A DNA stretch of 64,000 nucleotides, taken from NCBI GenBank assembly GCA_022559985.1, contig JAFJTR010000055.1:1-64000 (forward strand), in the 5' to 3' direction. Below, piece by piece: positions 32,063-43,850 of the stretch (positions are counted from its first letter, which is position 1; each line of letters opens with the position of its first letter). The notes under the pieces were generated by a model, which made no database searches, was not told where the DNA came from, and saw only the letters and a program-made list of their open reading frames with translations. Source of the DNA: Parastagonospora avenae f. sp. tritici 18332-5 (Eukaryota; Ascomycota; Dothideomycetes; Pleosporales; Phaeosphaeriaceae). Made by a program: the position numbers and the translations under genes.

Positions 32063-35000
32063 CTATCCAGGTAGACTGCTGTTCATCCAACGCTTCCAAT
32101 CACCTACTGAGATTTCAGTACCCAACTGCGTGGTCATTGGTGCTTCGGGAAAATTCATGTCATATGCAGATGCTGCCTGCTGGCCATGGGCCATCGCCTG
32201 TGGAAACTCTGAGATAGCTTGACCAATTTGGAACGGGAGCAACTCGTGCATGTTCGGGTCTTGTATCTGGTAATTCACGGAACGGTCCGCGATTCTGACC
32301 GCCCAGGACGCCTGACCTTCGGGACTGCTGTTGGGGCTTATCGATTGCGGGATGCTTTCGAGAAAGTCCTGAAACGAGGCTTGGTCGGATATTCCTGGGG
32401 GTCCTAGCGCAGGCCCAGCCTTTGCTATTGGAGGGTGTGCTCTAGTCACAGCTGGAGAGGAGTAGGTGGGGCGCGCTGGTAGTGGCGCAGAAGCAGGCAA
32501 GTGCAGCGAAGGACAAGAGTTGTGTCTCATCTGAGCGATTGGTGCTTGGTGTAGATCTAAGAGATTGCCTTCGTATTGTGGTTGTCGCTTGTCGATTGCG
32601 CTCGCCACTATCGGATGACTGTACCCATTGTTATTCTCTTCAAGAATCTGCGGCTGCCGCAAGTGAGGCGGACGAGCATGGTGGTGAGAAGCTTCCGGAA
32701 AAGATGTTTGAGACACATGATGCTGATGCTGTTGTCTGGTAGAGTTCGTATGCGATGTCGGCGCTGTGACACGGTGTGGCTGATGATCGTCCATAGTCGG
32801 TGTCGCGTATCTCGTGGGTGCCGAGCGCATGGTCGTTGATCTCCGAAGGCCCTGCATACCTCCTACTGATCGAGAATCTTCGGTATCTTCATCGGAGCCT
32901 GGTGAATCCATCAATCCGCCGCCTGGTGACATTCGCCCCTCACGCTTGAGCTGAAATGGCTCCGGCGGCTCAACTCCTCCCAGATTCCATGCAATTGGAG
33001 CGAAAGCTTCTGGGACAAAACCCTGCAGCCCTTGGTCCTCTAGGAGAAACATACCGGTCGCATTCATGACAGAGTCTTCGTACATTGCATGTGGGGCGTT
33101 AATTGCCTCATTCCAAACTCTTGCCACATCACTCTCATAGCCCTGAGCTTCCCGTGTTCCAGGATGCCCTGCCGGCATTTGTGTTACCTCGTGCAGCTTC
33201 GCTAGTCCCCAACTAATCCTTTCAACGGCTAAAGTCGCAAGCGAATGGATGTTCTGGAGCTCCTGGAAAACCACATACGCCTTATCCGCCTTTACTGCGC
33301 CAGACGTGATTGACATGCGTTCCATGGCATCAAGTAGGAGGATCATACTGGCGTTGAAGGCCTGCTGAGCCATGCTCCAAGAGATAAGTGCGGCGGGTAC
33401 TCGCAAATAGAAGAAGAGGAAGGCATCGAGCACTTCTTCCGAGGATGCGAGGACTAGAGTACGGCCACGGAGCGATACGTTTGTTGCTGTACTTGATGGT
33501 GACTGCGATGGGGGGGCCCGATTAACTGGCCTAAATGCCGGAGCCGAGGCCTTGATGTTGGAAGCATAAGCTTGTGGTGCATACTTGTCAAGTCTCTGAC
33601 GATTCAGGAGGACGAGATAAGTATGTGCTTTGCAGTGATATACTATCATTTGTTAGTGGATGTCAAAGAGGGTCTCACAGAAGCTAACCAGCAGCCATAG
33701 CACTTAGCGGCCATTCCGGAATCTCAGTCTCTTCCAACAGCCAAGTACTATCAAATTGTAGCATTTCAGGCATAGTGTCCAAAAGTCCCTTAAGAGAATC
33801 AGTGAACTCGTCCACTTTTGCATTCGTCAGACGTTCGCTACTCAGAATCTGTCTAGCCAAGATCGTGAAGTAGTTGATGAACTCGCTGAATCGAAGCATG
33901 CGAGGATCCGTTGTAAGTTCATGAGGGGGTGGACAGTCCCCAAGTCCACTAATACCAAGTGGCCGACCGAGTGTCATTGAATATTGCTCGTCCATATGTA
34001 GCATCCACCACCAAAGCGTTTGCCGGATAGAGCATTCTCGCTGTGTCGGAGGAGCTGGATCCAGTCTTTTGGGGTGTCGATGTAAACCTATGGAGTGGGC
34101 CAGGCGTATGGTCGTGCCAAAAAGCGTCCAAGCATCCAAGAATCGTCCACTGTTGGTAAGGTATGGCCCGATCATAAGAAGAGCCTGTATGCCGAGGAGA
34201 GATGGTTTGTGCATAAACGAAGCTAGACGTAGTGCTTGTTTAGCGGCAGCAACTAGCAGAATTCAGTACAACAGTCCGTGATACCCTGTCTTCAGCTGCT
34301 TACTGTAAATGTTGCCCTTGTTGGTTTCAAAGTGCATCGTGTCCACGCCCCATTGTCCACCAGATCGATCCCACACAGAGTGCTGGCCGCCTAAGGCTAT
34401 AGCTGCGAAAATAAGAGCGAGCATATCAGGGCACATTTGCGCATTTCGTCTTGCGTCGTCAAGGAAGCGTTCAACTTCACTTTTGGTGATCTCGAGCGGC
34501 ACATGTGGAAACGAGCACACATGGACTCGCTTTTCGAAAGCATTGAGACATTCGAATAGCTCTTCCCTTTGTGGCAGACAATTAAGTAGCTCTGGAATAC
34601 ACTCTTCTGGTGTTGCCGGAAAGAATGTTGGAAAAGGGTAGGGCGGTGGGCTTTTTGGCGTATACATGTCTTGTCCTCGAGGCATGAGATACGCTAGTGA
34701 TGAGGACATGGGCCCGATGTTCATCGTAGCAAACTGGCGGACGTTAATGGCTGCCATGGTAGACATTGCGATACTTACATCTGTGACCACACTGGCAAGT
34801 CCAGGAGAACCGAAGTAGATGCTATCTTGCCATTCCGAGCCCTGGAATCGTCTCTGCTTGGCGGTACGTCTCCTTTGCGAAGAGCCCGATCGGTCCGCAA
34901 GATGCGAGTCGGGCGAGGTCGCAAAATCTGACTCCTCATCCTCGATTGGTATTTTGCTTGAGCGTAATCGCTCCTTGAGACGGAGATTTTCTGCGCGAAG

Positions 35001-35337
35001 CTTGCGCAATTCGTAAGATTGCTGGATAGGTGCATAGTCGCCTCCTTCTGCTATGAAATGACAGTCCTTGGGCTGGCCCCGAGCACAACATGCTGAGCAA
35101 GGTTTGGTACGATCGCACTGCGTATAGGTCAGTCTTCTGTGGTCAAGGTCTGTCCAAATGTCCTTGTGGAACCACAAATCTGCGCGGGTACATGCTTACT
35201 TTTACCTTCCGCTCTCGGCATTTAGTGCAGGATAGAAGCTGACGGGGTTGCTGCGAGGGTTGCTTTCGTTTGTTTAGTGGCACGCTGACGGGTTGCTCGT
35301 CAGACGTATGTGAGCGTTCACCGGAATAGTCCGGCAT
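32063..35337 (-). CDS. Zn2Cys6 transcription factor with fungal-specific regulatory domain
   Basis: Four exons (35337-35200, 35117-34304, 34252-33689, 33642-32063) give 1031 residues. The zinc cluster spans residues 37-65 with spacing C-x2-C-x6-C-x5-C-x2-C-x8-C; the first intron (82 bp) falls inside it, between CRERKVK and CDRTKPC, a typical position in these genes. A short leucine/arginine coiled coil (ELRKLRAENLRLKERL) follows, suited to dimerisation. The middle homology region (Fungal_trans) covers ~215-520 and includes IALGGQHSVW, LAHSIGLHRHP and RQTLWWWMLHMDEQYS. The last ~300 residues are rich in Pro, Gln, His and Ser, as in activation domains. The target pathway cannot be read from the sequence, and no adjacent pathway genes suggest one. 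Confidence 0.9.
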
Positions 35338-36571
35338 GGTAAGGTTAGGAATTCCGGCGGATCACGGATATGGACCGTGGAGTAACATGGGTCTAGGGTC
35401 GAGGAATGAATATTTCGACGGTCGTTCGGACATGCGAAGATTCGTACGGGATCGTATATGTAAGAACAAATGGCGGCCGCGAGGTGTCCGGCGCAAATAG
35501 CTCCGCTTCAATCACACGTTAGAGGGTGGAGCCGTACGATGATGATACCGGTGTTGCTGCTATCTTCCGAGCTCAGTATCTGCACACTCGAAGCCTCATT
35601 TTCCAGGTTGTGATACTCAATGGGAAGTGGATAGAGACGCTGAATATGGGCAATGCTGGAGCATACTAGATTGACCGTAATTTGAACTACCAGATCGGTC
35701 GTGCTGCATCGCGTGTGAGCTAGTCTCCCTCAGGAATTCAGAGCCTGGTCGTACAATAATATCGCCAAGCAGGGAGAAGGGATGTCGGAAAAATAGACGC
35801 TACTTGACACCGTACACACATCTGACGCACCCCCTCACCACGGGCCGATCCTCGAAATCGCGACCATGCGCCAACCGGATCGCTTGCCGGATTCTTTGTT
35901 ACTTTTTCCAGAACCGATCGAGGTGCGCGTTGGTCGCAGCAAGACATCCCCATCCTTGTTGGATCATCCTCCGTCGTTAGTGCATCCATGGCTTGCAAGT
36001 GGCTTGCAGATGGCGCATGGCGAGGGCTTTGCTTATCCACTTCAACTTTTCGTTATTGTCTGCCGTGCCAGAGATTTACTCCTTTGCTGCTCGCTATTCG
36101 CTTGTCAATTCCATCGACGTTGCCGCGCCGATGAACATTTGGAATCCTGTGCGCGATCGGCAGAAACCTTGCAAGCATCCATGCCTCGTGCCGTGCCGTC
36201 GCACTGAACGCCACGTACCGCGATTTTGGGACAGCGCACATTCCGCAACCCTTACGTTCGGCGCAAAAAACAGGGTCCCTCGCATTTGACGCATTATCTT
36301 TACATGGAGCGCGTGGAGGCCTTCGACGGCGAAGTCCATGCATCTCTGCAGTCCCTGGTGCAGCGTCGTCGGCCAGGGTTCGTATGATAAATCGAATTAC
36401 GCGTATATGCTTCCTAGTCAATGTGACAACGTTGCGAAGCCGTTTCCCATGAATAGTGACACAATACGATCGGCTGGGCCATGGTGCGAGAGAATAGCTT
36501 CCTCTCAAAGATCTGCTTTGCACACGAGCGTGCGATGTAGATGCTCATGACAACCGGGTTTGTGAGGCTGC
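35338..36571. other. Intergenic
   Basis: Upstream of the transcription factor (-) and downstream of the exoribonuclease (-). Open frames such as 35866-36207 (+) and 36523-36053 (-) are antisense to each other and unassigned. Nothing convincing seen. Confidence 0.5.
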
Positions 36572-39500
36572 TTACAGCAACATATTCGCCCGCTGCAACA
36601 ATCGAATAGCCTTTACAATAACCAGGCGGTTAAAAACATCAATCCAGGCAATTTCAACTTCCCATTCGTCACCCACTTGCATGTCCTCCGGTGCATTGTC
36701 AACAAGCGCCCCGAATCCATATTCGGGCAGTGATCCTGTCGCGCCTTTCCATGTTAGCGGGGAGTCCCCTGGAGGTGTCCTCACCCAGAACTTGAACGTC
36801 TTTGGAAGAGACGCCTCTTTGTAGTAATACGCTCGATGAAGTGCCAACGTGCTCCAGAAGGTTACAGAGGATCTCATGGTACTAGCAATGAGACGTTCTC
36901 GCGGAGAAAGTGTGACGATCGATTCTTGCATTTGGCGTTTGGTGAATGGCAATATCCCGCGCCCGCCAGTAGAGGCTACGTTGGCGTCGAACTGCTTTCC
37001 GGTGTGGGCCTCGTACCGTAACGCGGCCTCGATTTGCCAATGGGCTATCATGTCGCTGAACCGCCTGAGGGGACTTGTGACCTTGACGTAACTCGGGACT
37101 CCGATTAATCGATGGGGTAGAGGAGACGAATGTAAGATAGCACGACCCAAAGTGTCCCAATATTGTGATACGAGTTTGTAGGAGGTCACATACTGTTGCT
37201 GCTCCATGTGTGACAGCAACTCTCGCCGTTTGGACTCCTCTGAGGACGGGTCATCGTTGCTGGGCATTGCAATTGTACCTCTGAACATAACAGGGATCTT
37301 TCGCTCAGCGCACCAGGATGCAGCTGTGAAGCAAGCGAGGATCATCATCTCTTCGACGATATGTGAGGGTTTTGTACCACCAAAATCAACCCAGCTTTGC
37401 CGTACACCGTTCGTAACCTCGATAATTGGATCGCCTTGGACGAGGCGGGATCGATCTGTAGATGGTGGAGTCCAGGCCAGTCCAGCACGGTCAGGGCTTT
37501 CAAAAATACGCACATTGTTTTTGATCCTATTCAGGCGGATTGCTCCAACAGCCCTGCGTTTCTCCCAAAGTCGCTGAGCCGCGGTATACATGTCTTGAAG
37601 ATCCCGAAGTTGTTCAGCGGATACTACAGGTATACTCGCGGATGTGTCGCTTATTCTGGGCTCTCCGCCGACGACTAATCTCCGAGTCTCCACTGCTGTT
37701 TGGTGGCCTAGGAGAGAAGACACCTGGGAAGGGGTCATGGTGACAATGTTTTGTACTGTACCTGACTGTATTTTCTTTTCTAACACATTGCCACCAGCAT
37801 CTATCCGCGAACTGAAGGTAAGAACTGGTCGATCGCGACCGAGACTGAAGTGGCCCTCAGTTGCCCATGCAGGAAGCATAGCGTAAGATCGTTCTGGTGT
37901 ATAGAAGGTCTCAGTCATGTGGGCTGCAAGGCCGGATAAAGTATGTGTTTTGTCGAAAAAAGCAGTAGGGTTCGCCACGTGCACATGAATCCAGAACTCA
38001 GAAGTGCCCCCATCTATCCGCTCAATGGAGATTCCATCGTCAATCTCTTGGGCGCCGGCGTCGTCAATGCAGTAGACGGTTGTTGAGCCCCAATCGCGGC
38101 GCAAATGAGCCATGGAGTCTCGGAAGTCAGGGTTCTTTCGCGTCAGCTCGGCTTTGGTATTGAGCAGTTCCAGATTTCGGGACAGCTTTACGGTAGGGAG
38201 CATTAGTTGCTCATCGTAGAGCGTCCGGTTTTCGTACGGCGAAATAACGCCAATCTCCTGCAAAAAGAGCATGCCTGTCGCACGCTGTATTATGAAGGCA
38301 TCCTGTTCAGGAAAACCATTGGACTGAACAGCGCCTGGTTCATAGCAGCCGGTAGACATGACGAGGCTCGCACAAGCAGCGTGGAGTCCATTAATGCTGG
38401 TACCATGGTATTGCATAGTAAGCACCCACGCTTGTAAAAATTCAATTATTTGCTTGTCGCTGTGGCTGAAACGCTCGCCCCAGACGTATTCAAGAGCTGA
38501 AGATTTTTCAGCTTGCGACAGCGTGGCCTTCTTACTGGGTCCAGCTACCCCTCGGTTGGGCTCACGATTCTTTCGACTGAGAGCTATCAGCCTACGGGCC
38601 TTCGCTAGGAAGTCTTCAATATAAGTCACTCCTTGTGATCGACTCTTTGAAGCGTCCGGATCCGTGCTGGCGGACGCGGCAAGGAAATTAAGATATTCCC
38701 TTATCCACTCATGCACAGTTTCCACCAATTCCACGTCGTTCTTCGGTCGGATTGCGAACACATTTGTCAAGCGGTGAGTGCGAATATCGCAGCGAAAGCG
38801 AAACTCATTGTGAAGTAATGACTTGCGCACAGCAAGGAGCGCTGCTGGCGAAGGCCTCCAAGCCGGATCATTGTGAGCCAGCAAAGTCTTTGCTATTTGA
38901 GACAGAGTCATCATGCGTGTTCGTTTGGCATCTGCAAGGATCGCGTAAGCGGTGTCGAGGACTGGCGCATGTGTGCGGTAAATTTGTTCCGCCTCATGTG
39001 TCATGGCTCCCAAAATCTTCAATATGGGAGAGCCAAGCACGATCGGGATATGCATCTCGCCCTTGGGATCGGCTTTATCAGGACTTGTAGGCATGAAAGG
39101 CATTATAGGCTCGAGGAGAGCAGGGTCTATGCAGCCGGTAATGGCAAAGGTGACTCGGTCCAGGGTAGAGTGGCACCATCGACCATTGACTGAGAAAAAT
39201 TGGCTCTTGATGTCTAGCTGCTGGACAAAGACGGCAAGAACTGGCTCTCGACCGGGTAAGCGGAGCTCGACAACATCACCAGGCTTCAGAAATAGGCCAA
39301 TGGTGATGAGGTCCTCGCCCTCCTCCTCATCCATGGCATTGACATTTGGTGTATCGAAGTCTTCGTATTCGTCCGACTTGGAAGACGAATTGAGCTTTGA
39401 CATGCCATTGCGAACATCTTCGTGCAGAGGATGGTTCCGAAAGGAAGACAGTACGTCTTCAGAAGGTCGCCCATGATCTTGCTGCCATTCTGCAAGATGG

Positions 39501-39847
39501 CTTCGGAAGGGCAGCTGTGTCGAGCGAGGTATGAGGGCGGGGTCAAAAATCGGTGGGATAGTCGGTGGGCATACGGAAAGCTGCTGCGGGCGCTGCGATA
39601 CATGAGCTCTGACCTGAAGCAGGGTGACGGGCAGTCCTACTGTTGTCGTGAGGTGGAACGCTCGCTGTGGCGACCGTGTAGATTTTATTGAGGAAACTGC
39701 ACTGCGAGTTTGAATCTGTCGAAGATTGATCCGAGAAGTTCGGAGCCGCCATTGGCACTGCCAGCAAACATTGCGTGCAGTCCACAGAGATTGAGGATGC
39801 ATGTTGTGGCAAGATGTAAGTGGTGAAGCCAAGCGTAACTTCCACAT
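36572..39847 (-). CDS. cyt-4: Mitochondrial 3'-5' exoribonuclease, RNase II/RNB family (CYT-4/Dss1-like)
   Basis: Intronless, 1091 residues. The first ~60 residues are rich in Arg, Ser, Thr and Gln with almost no acids and include CWQCQWR, a typical fungal mitochondrial presequence; Met16 is an alternative start. The RNB catalytic domain begins near residue 590 with CIDDAGAQEIDDGIS, which holds the metal-binding aspartates. It continues to SPLRRFSDMIAHWQIE near ~920, the signature of the family. A C-terminal S1-like segment follows. Neurospora CYT-4 and yeast Dss1 degrade and process mitochondrial RNAs, Dss1 together with the Suv3 helicase. The gene is divergent from the molybdopterin synthase gene, about 530 bases away. 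Confidence 0.9.
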   Translation of the reverse strand: MWKLRLASPLTSCHNMHPQSLWTARNVCWQCQWRLRTSRINLRQIQTRSAVSSIKSTRSPQRAFHLTTTVGLPVTLLQVRAHVSQRPQQLSVCPPTIPPIFDPALIPRSTQLPFRSHLAEWQQDHGRPSEDVLSSFRNHPLHEDVRNGMSKLNSSSKSDEYEDFDTPNVNAMDEEEGEDLITIGLFLKPGDVVELRLPGREPVLAVFVQQLDIKSQFFSVNGRWCHSTLDRVTFAITGCIDPALLEPIMPFMPTSPDKADPKGEMHIPIVLGSPILKILGAMTHEAEQIYRTHAPVLDTAYAILADAKRTRMMTLSQIAKTLLAHNDPAWRPSPAALLAVRKSLLHNEFRFRCDIRTHRLTNVFAIRPKNDVELVETVHEWIREYLNFLAASASTDPDASKSRSQGVTYIEDFLAKARRLIALSRKNREPNRGVAGPSKKATLSQAEKSSALEYVWGERFSHSDKQIIEFLQAWVLTMQYHGTSINGLHAACASLVMSTGCYEPGAVQSNGFPEQDAFIIQRATGMLFLQEIGVISPYENRTLYDEQLMLPTVKLSRNLELLNTKAELTRKNPDFRDSMAHLRRDWGSTTVYCIDDAGAQEIDDGISIERIDGGTSEFWIHVHVANPTAFFDKTHTLSGLAAHMTETFYTPERSYAMLPAWATEGHFSLGRDRPVLTFSSRIDAGGNVLEKKIQSGTVQNIVTMTPSQVSSLLGHQTAVETRRLVVGGEPRISDTSASIPVVSAEQLRDLQDMYTAAQRLWEKRRAVGAIRLNRIKNNVRIFESPDRAGLAWTPPSTDRSRLVQGDPIIEVTNGVRQSWVDFGGTKPSHIVEEMMILACFTAASWCAERKIPVMFRGTIAMPSNDDPSSEESKRRELLSHMEQQQYVTSYKLVSQYWDTLGRAILHSSPLPHRLIGVPSYVKVTSPLRRFSDMIAHWQIEAALRYEAHTGKQFDANVASTGGRGILPFTKRQMQESIVTLSPRERLIASTMRSSVTFWSTLALHRAYYYKEASLPKTFKFWVRTPPGDSPLTWKGATGSLPEYGFGALVDNAPEDMQVGDEWEVEIAWIDVFNRLVIVKAIRLLQRANMLL

Positions 39848-40374
39848 GCAGCATGTAGAAAGAAGTCGCGGTCCGCTAGTGCGCGACGCTAAAATCCTGT
39901 CGCGAACTCACATGTTCAGGTCGACCACTCTGTCCAGTACATTTGCGGGTAAAGAGAATCGTGTATACTGCAACTTTGCGTCTCTAAATCTCATACACCA
40001 TCGCCAAGTATATATCCTCAACTCTCACAGGCTCCGCAAACACTTGGCCAGCTGCATGCTGTCCAGGTGGTCATCGTCATTACTTGTGGTAGTCTGGATT
40101 ACCTAAGTACGCGGGCCCGTGCGAACTCTGCTGCAAGATCTGCCACCACAGCTATAGCTTCTCTTCACCACACAACTACGCGAGGTACGTAAATTGCGCT
40201 TCCACATACACAACGCCCCTGTTTCTATGATGTTATCAAAAATTATAGCATGTATTATCTGACCGACGCTTCGGCGCCGGCCTGCAGAACCAATTTTTCC
40301 TGATGGAATACTCGCCTCGTTCTTTCGACATGAACCATTCTCGCGACGAGTGCTGACGGATAGTAGTAGTTGAC
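39848..40374. promoter_or_regulatory. Shared divergent promoter region of the exoribonuclease and molybdopterin synthase genes
   Basis: About 530 bases separate the two starts on opposite strands. No coding sequence or recognised operator is visible. Co-regulation is possible but unsupported. Confidence 0.35.
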
Positions 40375-40665
40375 ATGGCCTCGAAAAAGGCTCCTGCCGG
40401 GCAATTTTCGATTCTGTACTTCGCCGCTGCCTCTACATTCACGAAAAAGACCAGCGAGCACCTGCCTGCGCCAGTCAAGGCCTGCGACTTGTTCGACACG
40501 CTTGAGGAGCGGTATCCAGGCATCAAGCAGAAGGTCCTTACTAGCTGTGCCGTGACAGTAGACCTAGAGTACATTGATATCGATGAGGGGGGTGCTGCCG
40601 ATCTTGAAAGGGTGATCAAGGAGGGCGACGAGGTCGCCATCATTCCTCCAGTAAGCTCTGGCTGA
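40375..40665 (+). CDS. cnxG: Molybdopterin synthase small (sulfur carrier) subunit, MOCS2A/CnxG
   Basis: Intronless, 96 residues, the family size. The beta-grasp fold is recognisable from FSILYFAAASTFTKKTSE, then a helix (VKACDLFDTLEERYPG), an LEYID strand and the terminal GDEVAIIPPVSSG. In the family the C-terminal glycine is thiocarboxylated and donates sulfur to make molybdopterin for nitrate reductase and other molybdoenzymes. The penultimate residue here is Ser, so the tail is SSG rather than the GG of bacterial MoaD and human MOCS2A; some fungal members may share this. The sequence GTAAGC at 40651 looks like a splice donor, but no downstream exon gives a better tail. The large subunit gene is not in the window. 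Confidence 0.9.
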   Translation: MASKKAPAGQFSILYFAAASTFTKKTSEHLPAPVKACDLFDTLEERYPGIKQKVLTSCAVTVDLEYIDIDEGGAADLERVIKEGDEVAIIPPVSSG

Positions 40666-41105
40666 AACGCCTGAGCCCGTGTTCTGCGAGACACTGGGTG
40701 GCATTGAGCTATTACCAGACATGTGATTAGATAGCAATGTGACATGAAATTTATAATTTATTACTCGTCCACTCCGATCACCTACGTCGTAGTTGATGGC
40801 CTGCAGTGCTTGGATGCTGGTGGTGGTTCACGCCTGTTGATAAAGACAGCCGGGGCGCCAAGCCTTCCGGCTTTGGAGAAATCCATGATTGCACAACTCA
40901 AGATGCTCTGCTGTGCAAGTTCGCGCAACGCTGTCTATCCATCGCCAACTTCTTTCCCGAGTGTCGCAACACGTGCAGGCGACCGTCTAGGAGAGGACAG
41001 GCCTGCGGAAGACAGCTAGCGCGCGTACACCTCCCGGCTATCGTCTCAAGCCGCCGGCCACTCGAGCACCGACCCTCCGATAGTTGGGCAAGACAGGTGA
41101 ACAAA
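40666..41105. other. Intergenic / 5' leader
   Basis: 3' flank of the MOCS2A gene and 5' flank of the next transcription factor. A plus frame runs through 40806-41384 but is out of frame with the Zn2Cys6 protein and has no family signal. Confidence 0.5.
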
Positions 41106-43850
41106 ATGGCCGACCCTATCGATCCTCGACTGTACGCTTCCTCGATACCTCCCCAAAACCAGCCCTATCCCGCCCAGCCGCCCAACAACGCCGGCCACCC
41201 CTACTACCTCTCCACGCCAGCAAACCAGCAGTCCGCGCATCCATCACAGCCGCCGCCGGGTGCTGCGCTGGATCCATCGCTCGAGCAGACGTCACCAATA
41301 GGGCCCGAGCAGTCGCCCGACGACGACGAGCATGGCGACGATGGCGAGCACGATGGGTATGTCATGGTCGAAAAGTGGCATTAGCGGCCATGATGTCATG
41401 TTGTGTAGTCGAGCTAACCAACATGTACAGTGCCTTCACCACGCCCGGCTCGGCCAGAGCGCAAGACGACAGCAAACGTCCACGAGCATGTGACTCGTGT
41501 CGTGGACTGAAGGTGCGCTGCGACCAGGACCGTCCAGATGTATCATGCAAGCGATGTGCGAAGGCGGGCCGCCCATGCATCACGACTCCCCCAACCAGGA
41601 AACGCCAGAAGAAAGCCGACAGTAGGGTTGCCGAGCTCGAGCGCAAGATCGATGCCTTGACACAGACTCTCCATGCGCAAAAGTCCGGCACGCCAGAACT
41701 GAGGCATGTTGGCGGCCTCCCACAGCACGAGGGCACCAACATTGCAACAGGCATACCTCCAGGCTCCTTTCGTTTTGGTACAATTGGCCATGACTGGACA
41801 GACCCGGCTCCCAATGGCTACGCCGCTGCGCCACCAGGGTACGGACCGGCGCAGAACATACAGCGTAGCCCGGATGCGAAGAGAAGAAAGCTGGATGGAG
41901 ACAGTCATGCGACAATTCCCGAAGACATGGACGCCATCCATCGTGATTTGACCGACCATCCGGACATGAAGCGGGGAGGCAAAAGCCGAATTCATTCTGA
42001 CCACTCGCACATCAACGCGCTCATCGACACATTGTTGAGCCCAGACGTCGCGGAACGCATCTTCCTGCGTTATGTTCACGAAATCTGTCCTCATTTTCCT
42101 GCGGTACCTTTCCCACCAGGAACCACTGCGGCAGAAGTCCGTGAGAAGAAGCCATTGCTCTTCTTGTCGCTACTTGCTGGATCGTCGCACGGGAGTGCAC
42201 AGCCATTGGTGTCCCAGGAGGTGCAGCGCGAGTTGACCAAAGTGCTCAAGGACGCACTTGCCGACATCATATGGCGCAATGGCGAGAAGTCCTTGGAAAT
42301 AGTCCAAGCACTCCAAGTAGCTGTGCTCTGGTACCGTCCACCCTTGCACTTCGAGCAGCACAATTTCTACATGATGGTCAACTGCGCGGCTGTGATGGCT
42401 CTCGACCTTGGTCTAGGCCGGAAAGCGACACCTAATGTCATGAAGCTATCTATTGGCCCATTCCGTCGTTATCACCCAAATTCGAGTAGCATTGAGGCGC
42501 GGCGGACGTTTCTGGTGTGCTACTACCTTACCATGAGCATCACCATGGTACTGCGACGTCCTATCCTACTACGATGGACCAAATACATGGAAGAGAGCGT
42601 CAGACTACTCGAGACTTCGCCCGATGCCTTGCCCTCTGATAGACTGCTTTGCCAACAGGTCAAGATGGCTCACATTGGCGAGGACATATCGGTACAATTT
42701 TGCATGGATGATCCGTCGGCAGAGGTCATCATATCCGAGCCAAAGATCATCTATGCCATGAAGATATTCGAAAATGAGCTACAGCAACTGAAAGACGACA
42801 ATGCCAAGCTAGGCGAAGTGGACCGTAAGGCTATTTCCACCCTCTATCACTCAAGCTAACGACTCTATAGCAACTTTACGGCTGGCGGAGCACGTCACAA
42901 ACCTCTATCTTCACGAAATCGCTTTGCACAGAGATCAAGGGTCTACAGATCTGCAGCCACCATTCAATGAGGATCCTCTCCTATCCAGTCCCGGTGACCA
43001 GAAGCACGTTCCCATCGGCCCAGCTCATATTGGTGCCCTCGGCGAGTGTCTCAGGTCCACGCACGGCATCCTAGATACGATCTTGAGTATACAACTCGAC
43101 ATCCTCTTGACCTTGCCTGTCATCTTTTGTAAGCGCAAATACTCATCATACGTTCTATGAGCTAACGATGCGTTAGGTGTGCGCTCTATATACGCCATCG
43201 TATGTCTTATGAAGATGTGGGTGTCCGTCTCTAGTTCCACGGAAATTGGCAATATCATCCGAAAGGAAGACCTTCAGATCGAGTCGTATACCGAGCGCAT
43301 GGTATCCATGTTCAACGCAATCGTGTCTCGCGACGCGCAGTCCCCGCACGGCAAATTCTACTTCGTTGCGAAGCGATTGCAGGAGCGCTTTGCCCACATC
43401 AAAGAGGGCGCAATCAAGACAGAGCATGGCCAGCCAGAACACCAGCTCCGACCAAAGTCCAACGATGCGCATGGCCACATGCCTCGACATAACTCAGCCA
43501 ACCAAACCCCATTGCACCTCTTGTCTGAAGTCGCCATGGGGAGCAGCAACACAGCTGCGCCACAACAAGGTCACGGGCATTCGCACTCGCAACAACAAGC
43601 ACAAGCCGCCTTACAAGCTGCACACCAATCACAGTCACATATGCAGCAAAACTGGTTCCCCGGCATGTCATCGCAGCCACTCGATGTTTCGGGCATGCCT
43701 CAGGCCAACTTCGATGTCAACTTCGATTTCACGCAATTCGACCTTGGCACAGGGTCTGATGCGGATCTGTCTGCGCTGTTCATCCCCGACTCGATGATGT
43801 GGGGCCAGCTTATGCCGGATCAGAATTTTTCAGGGTATAATGGCTTTTAG
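41106..43850 (+). CDS. Zn2Cys6 transcription factor (WAR1-like architecture)
   Basis: Four exons (41106-41356, 41431-42824, 42871-43128, 43177-43850) give 858 residues; introns are 74, 46 and 48 bp. Residues 1-100 are Pro/Gln-rich and then acidic. The zinc cluster at ~102-130 (ACDSCRGLKVRC, then CKRCAKAGRPC) has spacing C-x2-C-x6-C-x8-C-x2-C-x6-C. A basic linker (TRKRQKK) and a coiled coil (VAELERKIDALTQTL) follow. The middle region contains RYVHEICPHFPAVPFPPG and ALDLGLGRKATP, as in fungal regulators of the weak-acid-response (WAR1) type; that subgroup is a tentative match. The C-terminus is rich in Gln/His and then Phe/Asp (FDVNFDFTQFDLG), a likely activation segment. Two of the introns lie close together in the 3' half. 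Confidence 0.88.

Noticed and set aside
40651..40719. Intron starting at GTAAGC in the molybdopterin synthase gene
   Set aside because: The nearest acceptor would give a tail Pro-Thr-Cys-Asp and lose the terminal Gly, whereas the unspliced reading ends in VSSG, closer to the family terminus.
32063..43850. Secondary-metabolite gene cluster around the two Zn2Cys6 regulators
   Set aside because: No polyketide synthase, non-ribosomal peptide synthetase, terpene synthase, P450 or transporter is present nearby; the genes between them are mitochondrial RNA decay and molybdenum cofactor functions.
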